Shown: positions 7,632-12,283 of the stretch, in pieces | Layout: each line of letters starts with the position of its first letter | Position numbering within the stretch: the first letter of the stretch is position 1 | Source: CAYPEL01 sp964409635 | Lineage (GTDB): Bacteria > Pseudomonadota > Gammaproteobacteria > DSM-19610 | Direction of reading: 5' to 3' | Assembly: GCA_964409635.1 (NCBI GenBank) | Contig: CAYPEL010000083.1 | Location: forward strand, 1-12,283 | Length of the DNA stretch: 12,283 nt | Translations under genes and position numbers: made by a program | The notes under the pieces: model-generated | Told to the model about the DNA's origin: nothing | Database searches by the model: none | Seen by the model: the letters and a program-made list of their open reading frames with translations, nothing else

Positions 7632-8678
7632 TTATGTATGGCGTATCGCAGCCCAGCCAGGTTGCCCGATCTGGCTGATTAGAAACAAACCGCGCAGCAT
7701 ATGGTTGTGTGAGGCGGCAATTCGGCTGGTCAAAACCGTCGCTTTTACGCTCCGCCTTGAAATTTTTACCTGCGTGCCAGTCGTAAAGTCGCGGTGCTGA
7801 TTAATCTTGCGCAATGTAAGCACGGCCATGCCGATAGCCCAGAGACAGAAATTGCGGATGCCGGTTTCCTGTCTGGGAATTAACAGCGTGTATTGCAATG
7901 CTTTTTCCAGGTGCTCTGACGCAATAGAAATAAGCTGCTCTAGCCCCGCACCAAATTCTTTTTGGTAGTTTCCGGGTGACAGCTTTTGCAGGTCAAAGCC
8001 TGCCTGCTTGAAAACATCTTGCGGTAGCCAGCAAATGCCATTTTCCAGATCATCCCAGACATCTTTTAGAATGTTGGTCATCTGTAAGCCCTGACCAAAA
8101 GAGACGGCTAGCGCCATGAGCTGAGTATCACGTTTAGCGATACCCGGCGAGTAATCACAGAAAAGTCGCGTTAGCATTTCACCGACAACACCTGCAACGT
8201 AATAACAGTAGCGGTCGAGCGCCGCAATATTATGCAGGCCGTTAGCGTTAGAGAGTTGTTGGAACTCGGCCATCCCGGTACTCATTATATCAATACACTG
8301 GGTTATTGTTTTACGCTGTGACTCAGAGAAGCCCTGCAGGATCTCAATAACTTCGGCTGTGTGTTTGATCAACTTACGTTCGGCTATTAGGGTTGCACCC
8401 GACAACTGTGGGTAAAGTGCCGCCGAAAAATTCTGGGCAGATGCTTCACCTTTAGTCACGGCGGCAAACATTTCGCAGTAGTGACGCTTTTGCGCCAGCG
8501 AAAGCGCGGGTTCATCTTCAATCGTGTCAACAATGCGGCACAATAGATAACCATTCGAAACAATCCGGCTAAGGGGATAGGGGAGTTCGGGGATAGTGAG
8601 CGCAAAGGTGCGCGATACCCCTTTGAGGAGAGTTTTCTGAAGCGCGTCGGTACTTATTGGTGAATCTGTTTGCAGCAT
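7632..8678 (-). CDS. Squalene synthase (farnesyl-diphosphate farnesyltransferase type)
   Basis: This 348-residue protein belongs to the trans-prenyltransferase head-to-head family (squalene/phytoene synthases). The two Mg2+-diphosphate binding motifs are D51-T-I-E-D55 and D206-V-W-D-D210. Other landmarks are S-R-T-F-A (22-26), the Y-C-Y-Y-V-A-G-V-V-G segment (157-166) and Q-M-T-N-I-L-K-D (199-206). The D-T-x-E-D form of the first motif and 'Y-C-x-Y-V-A-G-x-V-G' resemble eukaryote-like single-enzyme squalene synthases (as in some methanotrophs) more than the CrtB-like HpnC/HpnD pair, whose first motif is usually D-D-I-x-D. I infer direct NADPH-dependent conversion of two FPP to squalene. There is no C-terminal membrane anchor of the eukaryotic kind. 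ATG at 8678 is preceded by GGGAGA (8686-8691) at 7-nt spacing. It is the first gene of the minus-strand operon and directly supplies the next gene, squalene-hopene cyclase. Phytoene or dehydrosqualene synthase activity is the main alternative. Confidence 0.85.
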   Translation of the reverse strand: MLQTDSPISTDALQKTLLKGVSRTFALTIPELPYPLSRIVSNGYLLCRIVDTIEDEPALSLAQKRHYCEMFAAVTKGEASAQNFSAALYPQLSGATLIAERKLIKHTAEVIEILQGFSESQRKTITQCIDIMSTGMAEFQQLSNANGLHNIAALDRYCYYVAGVVGEMLTRLFCDYSPGIAKRDTQLMALAVSFGQGLQMTNILKDVWDDLENGICWLPQDVFKQAGFDLQKLSPGNYQKEFGAGLEQLISIASEHLEKALQYTLLIPRQETGIRNFCLWAIGMAVLTLRKINQHRDFTTGTQVKISRRSVKATVLTSRIAASHNHMLRGLFLISQIGQPGWAAIRHT

Positions 8679-8710
8679 ACCCGTGTCTCCCGGACAGCCT
8701 TTTAATCAGT

Positions 8711-8764
8711 AAGCTTTGTTTATTCCAGTATTTTTCGACCCTGTTTGTCAAGCTTTGTGTATTC
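8711..8764. repeat. 15-bp imperfect direct repeat upstream of squalene synthase
   Basis: AAGCTTTGTTTATTC (8711-8725) and AAGCTTTGTGTATTC (8750-8764) match at 14 of 15 positions and start 39 bp apart. They lie 33-86 nt upstream of the squalene synthase start codon, and the second copy overlaps the minus-strand TTGACA (8746-8751). Tandem half-sites of a regulator are a possibility; so is a small local duplication. No known operator is recognised. Confidence 0.55.
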
Positions 8765-8834
8765 AGGCCGGTGCTTGCCTGCACACCATTATGGACTCAT
8801 CGGCCTGGAAAAAGGTCAGTAAATCCGGTATTTA

Positions 8835-8852
8835 TGACCAAAATTATGGTCA
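8835..8852. promoter_or_regulatory. Palindrome TGACCA-N6-TGGTCA, candidate operator
   Basis: A perfect 6-bp dyad (8835-8840 and 8847-8852) separated by AAATTA lies in the middle of the divergent intergenic region. A further GGTCA half-site occurs at 8814-8818, giving three TGACC/GGTCA elements within 39 bp. The symmetry and central position suit binding of a dimeric transcription factor controlling one or both operons, but no specific regulator can be named and six-base arms can arise by chance. Confidence 0.35.
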
Positions 8853-9186
8853 GGTGGCCGGCTAGCAAATATTCAAGTCAAGGCTCATTAACCCTCAGTC
8901 CTGACGCAAAATAAGCGTGCTTAACGGGTTATGGGAGCATACTATCGTTAAGACTTCAGTGCTAAACAGAATTTACACCTCTCTGCCTCTGATCTACAAA
9001 GAAGCGTAATACAGGTGTGAGCCTAGACAGCCCTGCACTGAAAGTAAATACTCTGGCAGGGACGGGAACTTTTTATGAGAATTAAGGTATATATGCTTAA
9101 CACCAACAGGATGTAGAAATGTTGTTGCGCAAATCAATCCGACATGCGTAAAAAATAAAGGCGAGATAATCGCCAGTAATGACAGC

Positions 9187-9193
9187 CAGGAGG
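9187..9193 (+). promoter_or_regulatory. Strong Shine-Dalgarno site of ispH
   Basis: CAGGAGG ends 7 nt before the ATG at 9201. It is the strongest ribosome binding site in the window and fixes the ispH start, in contrast to the weak or absent sites of hpnO and hpnN. Confidence 0.8.
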
Positions 9194-9200
9194 ATCAGCA

Positions 9201-10181
9201 ATGGAGGTTATTCTTGCTAAGCCACGCGGATTTTGCGCCGGGGTAATACGGGCCGTGGAGATTGTCGAGACGGCACTGGAGCTGTACGGAGCACCTGTCT
9301 ATGTCCTCCATGAGATCGTTCATAATCACCACGTTGTAAAAGACCTGCAGCAGCGCGGTGCCATTTTTACAGAGTCACTTTCTGATCTGGCCAAAAATTC
9401 GGTTGTTGTATTCAGCGCACATGGCGTCAGTAGCGCAGTTGCCGATGATGCCCGCAAGCAAGGGCTGATTATTATCGATGCGACCTGTCCGCTGGTTTCT
9501 AAAGTACACCTTGAAGTTGCACGGTATGCGTTGGCGGGGCGGGAAGTTATTCTGATTGGTCACGCCGGACATCCTGAAGTTAACGGAACTCTGGGTCAAT
9601 ACACGTCAGGTAACGGGGGGAAAATCTACCTGGTCGAAACCGTCGAACAGGCCGAAAAGCTCAGCGTTAATAATCCCGGGCACATAGCCGTGGTAACCCA
9701 GACGACACTCTCGGTCGACGATACAGCGCGGATTATCGGTGTGTTACGGCGCCGCTTCCCGGCTATTAAAGAACCGCATAAAAATGATATTTGCTATGCT
9801 ACCCAGAATCGGCAGAATTCTGTCAGAGCAATGGTGGAGGACATCGATGTTTTGCTCGTGGTAGGGGCAACCAATAGCTCAAACTCGAACCGCTTGCGTG
9901 AAGTCGGTGAACAAATGGGTGTGGCTTCCTATCTGGTGCAGGATGCGGATGAAATTGATACACGCTGGTTTAAATATAGCCGGTGTATCGGTGTCACGGC
10001 GGGTGCTTCGGCACCGGAAGTGTTGGTGCGTGGTGTCATTAAGAAATTACGCAGCCTGGGAGAAATGCGTGTTACGGAACTTGATGCTATTGAAGAAAAT
10101 ACCAGTTTCCGCCTGCCGGCAGAGTTAATGAAACAGATTGCTGACAAACCCGCCGAGCACAGGTTGAGGCGATTTTTATGA
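9201..10181 (+). CDS. ispH: 4-hydroxy-3-methylbut-2-enyl diphosphate reductase
   Basis: This 326-residue IspH (LytB) carries out the last MEP-pathway step, reducing HMBPP to IPP and DMAPP with a [4Fe-4S] cluster. The three cluster cysteines are present: Cys12 (P-R-G-F-C-A-G-V), Cys96 (D-A-T-C-P-L-V) and Cys198 (I-C-Y-A-T). Active-site residues are also visible: His41 (E-I-V-H-N), His74 (S-A-H-G-V), His124 and the proton-relay Glu126 (H-P-E-V-N-G-T), Thr168 (V-T-Q-T-T-L-S) and the S-S-N-S-N-R-L motif (226-232). The length is normal for the family. It is the first gene of the operon and overlaps hpnH by ATGA (10178-10181). Its placement with hopanoid genes rather than next to lspA, the common gammaproteobacterial site, suggests it boosts precursor supply for hopanoids. 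Whether it is the only ispH of the genome cannot be seen here. Confidence 0.96.
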   Translation: MEVILAKPRGFCAGVIRAVEIVETALELYGAPVYVLHEIVHNHHVVKDLQQRGAIFTESLSDLAKNSVVVFSAHGVSSAVADDARKQGLIIIDATCPLVSKVHLEVARYALAGREVILIGHAGHPEVNGTLGQYTSGNGGKIYLVETVEQAEKLSVNNPGHIAVVTQTTLSVDDTARIIGVLRRRFPAIKEPHKNDICYATQNRQNSVRAMVEDIDVLLVVGATNSSNSNRLREVGEQMGVASYLVQDADEIDTRWFKYSRCIGVTAGASAPEVLVRGVIKKLRSLGEMRVTELDAIEENTSFRLPAELMKQIADKPAEHRLRRFL

Positions 10182-11299
10182 GCATCCCGCTACAACAGCA
10201 GTATCAGGTCGGGCGCTATCTGCTGAGTAAGAAGTTACGTGGTGAGAAGCGTTATCCACTGGTATTGATGCTGGAGCCGCTGTTCCGTTGCAATTTAGCC
10301 TGTGCAGGGTGTGGGAAAATTGATTATCCCACTCGCATTCTGGACAAGCGCCTGAGTGTAGCGGAGTGTGTTGACGCTGCTGTGGAATGTGGTGCGCCGA
10401 TTGTTTCTATTGCAGGCGGTGAGCCGCTTTTGCATAAGCAAATGCCTGAGATTGTGACGGAACTGATAAAGCAAAAACGCTATGTGTACCTGTGTACCAA
10501 TGCATTGTTGCTGGCCAGGCGGATTAAAGATTATCAGCCGTCGCCTTATCTTACCTTTTCAATCCATTTAGACGGCAACCGGGACCGTCACGACAAGTCA
10601 GTTTGCCAGACAGGTGTATACGAGCGGGTGGTCGAGGTTATTAAAGAGTGCCTTACTAAAGGCTTCAGGGTAACGATTAACTGCACCTTATTCCAGGGCG
10701 AAAATGCTGAAGAAATTGCCGGGTTCTTTGATACGGTCACGGCGATGGATATAGAAGGTATAACAGTATCGCCCGGTTTCAGTTATGCGCACGCACCGCA
10801 ACAGGATGTGTTTCTGGAACGAAATATTACCAAGCAATTATTTCGCTCGGTTTTCAAGCTTGGCAAGGGCCATCATTGGAAATTTAACCACTCCAGTTTA
10901 TATCTTGATTTTCTGGCAGGCAACCATGCCTTCGAGTGTACGCCCTGGGGCAACCCAACGCGCAATGTTTTCGGGTGGCAGAAGCCGTGTTATTTGCTGG
11001 TCGATGAAGGCTATGCAAAGAGCTACAAAGCGTTAATTGAGGAAACCGATTGGGATAAATACGGCACGGGCCGTAACCCCAAGTGTGCAAACTGCATGGC
11101 GCATTGTGGTTATGAACCGACTGCCGTGAATGCCATGTTTTCACACCCACTTGCCGGTTTGAAGGCCGCCCTGTACGGTCCGCGTACCGAGGGGGCTATG
11201 GCGCCAGAGCTGCCGATACACTACACCACGCCTGTTCCTGTTAGCGTGGAAAATATACCCCTGCAGCACGTTGCCGAACGCCAGGAAACCTCACCCTGA
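10178..11299 (+). CDS. hpnH: Hopanoid biosynthesis radical SAM protein HpnH (adenosylhopane synthase)
   Basis: This 373-residue radical SAM enzyme joins a 5'-deoxyadenosyl group to hopene to give adenosylhopane, the first committed step to extended (C35) hopanoids. The cluster-binding C-x3-C-x2-C is Cys38, Cys42 and Cys45 (R-C-N-L-A-C-A-G-C), followed by the SAM-contacting G-G-E-P-L (80-84). Further cysteines at 254 and 271 and a C-terminal C-A-N-C-M-A-H-C (Cys303, Cys306, Cys310) match the family's conserved tail. Length and the C-terminal G-Y-E-P-T-A-V segment (311-317) fit HpnH. The ATG at 10178 overlaps the ispH stop as ATGA, and a GAGG (10166-10169) sits 8 nt upstream. Its product is the substrate of HpnG, encoded in the divergent operon. 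The stop at 11297-11299 overlaps the proposed hpnM start. Confidence 0.96.
   Translation: MSIPLQQQYQVGRYLLSKKLRGEKRYPLVLMLEPLFRCNLACAGCGKIDYPTRILDKRLSVAECVDAAVECGAPIVSIAGGEPLLHKQMPEIVTELIKQKRYVYLCTNALLLARRIKDYQPSPYLTFSIHLDGNRDRHDKSVCQTGVYERVVEVIKECLTKGFRVTINCTLFQGENAEEIAGFFDTVTAMDIEGITVSPGFSYAHAPQQDVFLERNITKQLFRSVFKLGKGHHWKFNHSSLYLDFLAGNHAFECTPWGNPTRNVFGWQKPCYLLVDEGYAKSYKALIEETDWDKYGTGRNPKCANCMAHCGYEPTAVNAMFSHPLAGLKAALYGPRTEGAMAPELPIHYTTPVPVSVENIPLQHVAERQETSP
11283..11299 (+). promoter_or_regulatory. Ribosome binding site and CTGA start/stop overlap of hpnM
   Basis: AGGA at 11283-11286 lies 9 nt before CTG 11296-11298, which overlaps the hpnH stop TGA (11297-11299). This mirrors the ATGA overlap of ispH and hpnH and the GTGA overlap of hpnF and hpnG, and supports translational re-initiation at a non-ATG codon. 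Confidence 0.5.
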
Positions 11300-11934
11300 A
11301 GCCGCCCGTCTGTTTTTCAGCGTCCGTACCTGGATGCCTGTTACTCGCAGTATTTTTTATTTTCTCCCGGCCAGTCTGGGCGGGTGAGGCGAGTACGCCT
11401 TCCGAAGTGATAGAACAGTTTAATGCGGTGCTGTTAAAGGTAATGAAAAATGCAGATGAACTGGGATTTGACGGCCGCTATAAGCTACTGGAACCGGCCA
11501 TACGATCAAGTCATGATTTTAATAGCATTACCCGTATTATATCCGGAAAACATTGGCGCATCCTGAGTGATAGCGAAAAAAAGACCTTGGCCGCTAGTTT
11601 TAGTCAATTGAGTATTGCCACGTATGCCTATCAGTTTGATGACTATTCCGGGCAGCGTTTTGAAACGCTTTCTGAAGATATTGTCACCGTGAACAGAGCA
11701 AGGGTTCGTGTTGCCATGCATAAAAAAAATCGTGAAATTGTTCAATTCAACTATGCGCTTATTCAGAAGGATCATAACTGGTATATCGTTAACATTACTG
11801 CAAATGGTGTGAGCGACCTGGCACTGAAGCGTGTAGAGTACGGGCGCGTCCTGGATAAAGAAGGCTTTAATTCCCTGATCGAAAAGCAGCAGGAAAAAAT
11901 TGATTTCTATACAGGAAAAACGACTGCTGATTAG
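11296..11934 (+). CDS. hpnM: HpnM, MlaC/Ttg2D-like periplasmic hopanoid carrier (proposed CTG start)
   Basis: The frame encodes a protein of the MlaC/toluene-tolerance Ttg2D family (PF05494-like), recognised in the R-x-x-A-x-x-F-S-Q-L-S-I-A-T-Y-A type segment and the later V-R-V-A-M-H...I-V-Q-F-N-Y-A-L strand region. With its hopanoid neighbours this is HpnM, inferred to ferry hopanoids across the periplasm together with HpnN. The first conventional start is GTG at 11407, but a start there would discard an evident signal peptide. Upstream codons in the same frame encode a basic start (K-P-P-V), a hydrophobic core (C-L-L-L-A-V-F-F-I-F) and a V-W-A|G-E cleavage site. No ATG, GTG or TTG exists in frame between the stop at 11242-11244 and 11407; CTG at 11296 overlaps the hpnH stop as CTGA and has AGGA at 11283-11286, 9 nt upstream. 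I therefore propose CTG at 11296, giving 212 residues, usual for MlaC-like proteins. Start confidence is moderate; gene identity is high. Confidence 0.85.
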   Translation: MKPPVCFSASVPGCLLLAVFFIFSRPVWAGEASTPSEVIEQFNAVLLKVMKNADELGFDGRYKLLEPAIRSSHDFNSITRIISGKHWRILSDSEKKTLAASFSQLSIATYAYQFDDYSGQRFETLSEDIVTVNRARVRVAMHKKNREIVQFNYALIQKDHNWYIVNITANGVSDLALKRVEYGRVLDKEGFNSLIEKQQEKIDFYTGKTTAD

Positions 11935-11947
11935 GTTGTTTAAGAAA

Positions 11948-11962
11948 GCATCAGATTGATGC
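11948..11962. repeat. Small hairpin downstream of hpnM
   Basis: GCATCA (11948-11953) and TGATGC (11957-11962) form a perfect 6-bp stem with a 3-nt loop, 13 nt after the hpnM stop. No T-tract follows on the plus strand, so an intrinsic terminator for the ispH operon is doubtful. On the minus strand the stem is followed by TTTCTT, a weak terminator-like context. Confidence 0.35.
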
Positions 11963-12023
11963 ACGGTACTTGTCATCAGCAATAACGATAGCGTGCTATA
12001 AATTACAAGCGGCTATGGTGTAA

Positions 12024-12246
12024 GCCCAAGTTAGTAATGTTCGAATTCGTTTTCACGAAGTGGCTGGTCAACAAATTTGTGCAGTGGAAAATGCAAAGGG
12101 GTCTAAACCGCTGTTTATCAATTTGGTAGATAAGAATGGTGTTAAGTCAGAATGGTTCTTTGTTCGTTCGGGCAATTCATCCGAACCAGATGGATAAACC
12201 AAGTGAAATAACTGCGTATATTTCCAAACGATTTATGGCAACGTAG
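12024..12246 (+). pseudogene. Frameshifted C-terminal remnant resembling AlbA_2/Schlafen-type ATP-binding proteins
   Basis: A short open stretch from 12024 (just after an in-frame TAA at 12021) to TAA at 12195 encodes V-R-I-R-F-H-E-V-A-G-Q-Q-I-C-A-V-E, then K-P-L-F-I-N-L and E-W-F-F-V-R-S-G-N-S-S. This matches my recollection of the C-terminal pattern of AlbA_2 (Schlafen-like) putative DNA/RNA- and ATP-binding proteins, where a '...F-H-x-V-x-G-x-x-I-C-x-V...P-x-F...F-x-V-R-x-G-N-S' block ends in a helix. That closing helix appears in the next frame: M-D-K-P-S-E-I-T-A-Y-I-S-K-R-F from 12190, stopping at TAG 12244-12246. This indicates a frameshift around 12184-12195. No start codon, ribosome site or upstream domain is present, so this looks like a decayed gene end unrelated to hopanoids. 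Family assignment is tentative. Confidence 0.45.
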
Positions 12247-12283
12247 GCCAACGCTAGCATCAGTTGTTCTGTATTAACACTAT

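Larger units (their letters stand above)
8679..9200. other. Divergent intergenic region between squalene synthase and ispH operons
   Basis: About 520 nt without a convincing gene, flanked by the start codons of two divergent operons, so promoters for both should lie here. On the minus strand a consensus TTGACA occurs at 8746-8751, but no good -10 hexamer is found at 16-18 nt spacing. On the plus strand no confident sigma-70 pair was found; GGAACTT at 9065-9071 matches an extracytoplasmic-sigma -35 but has no matching -10. Other structures are described separately (direct repeat 8711-8764, dyad 8835-8852). A 7-bp inverted repeat CAGGCCG/CGGCCTG (8764-8770 and 8801-8807) and a small GGCGA-N5-TCGCC hairpin (9160-9174) close to the ispH ribosome binding site are also present. 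Two tiny open frames (9075-9116 and 9119-9151) have no supporting evidence. Confidence 0.7.

Noticed and set aside
8763..8809. Inverted repeat CAGGCCG/CGGCCTG as an intrinsic terminator or riboswitch
   Set aside because: The loop is 30 nt and no T-tract follows in a suitable orientation; no riboswitch consensus was recognised.
9065..9100. GGAACTT followed by an AT-rich stretch as an extracytoplasmic-sigma promoter for ispH
   Set aside because: Only the -35 matches; no TCTGA/TCAAA-like -10 lies at 15-17 nt spacing.
9075..9151. Two tiny open frames (13 and 10 residues) upstream of ispH as leader peptides
   Set aside because: They are very short, have weak ribosome sites and no attenuator-like hairpin or regulatory codon run.
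11506..11982. 158-codon open frame on the minus strand
   Set aside because: It lies antisense to hpnM, which has clear family similarity; the antisense product shows no recognisable domain.

Overview
The window reads as a hopanoid (bacterial pentacyclic triterpenoid) biosynthesis and transport locus from a Gram-negative proteobacterium, most likely a gammaproteobacterium. This rests on the gene content (shc/hpnF, hpnG, hpnH, hpnM, hpnN, hpnO plus a squalene synthase and ispH) and on the outer-membrane logistics genes hpnM and hpnN. I cannot assign a genus. No rRNA, tRNA, CRISPR array or transposase gene is visible.

Layout. Positions 1-1763 (+): the C-terminal end of a sulfotransferase cut by the window edge, followed 9 nt later by the class III aminotransferase hpnO. 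Positions 1769-1886: copy A of a 118-nt palindromic element. Positions 8678 down to 1930 (-): a run of four genes in transcription order, squalene synthase, hpnF (squalene-hopene cyclase), hpnG (hopanoid-associated phosphorylase) and hpnN (RND-type hopanoid transporter). Copy B of the palindromic element (4596-4713) lies between hpnG and hpnN. Positions 8679-9200: a divergent intergenic region of about 520 nt that probably holds the promoters of both large operons. Positions 9201-11934 (+): ispH, hpnH and hpnM, coupled by 4-nt overlaps. Positions 11935-12283: mostly non-coding, with a frameshifted remnant of an unrelated gene resembling the C-terminus of AlbA_2/Schlafen-type ATP-binding proteins.

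How the genes work together. IspH supplies isoprenoid precursors (IPP and DMAPP). The squalene synthase condenses two farnesyl diphosphates to squalene, and HpnF cyclises squalene to hopene. HpnH (radical SAM) adds the adenosyl group to give adenosylhopane, and HpnG removes adenine to give a ribosyl side chain. HpnO aminates the extended chain toward aminobacteriohopanetriol. HpnN (inner-membrane RND) and HpnM (periplasmic MlaC-like lipid carrier) then move hopanoids toward the outer membrane. No hpnC/hpnE, hpnP, hpnR or hpnI/J/K gene is present in the window, so other modifications, if made, are encoded elsewhere.

The most unusual features are: (1) the two 118-nt palindromic elements bracketing hpnN, whose cores are almost identical while their 33-bp arms differ at five positions that are all exactly compensated; (2) the apparent CTG start of hpnM overlapping the hpnH stop, which alone restores a signal peptide; and (3) a sulfotransferase gene tightly linked to hpnO, which raises the untested idea of a sulfated hopanoid.
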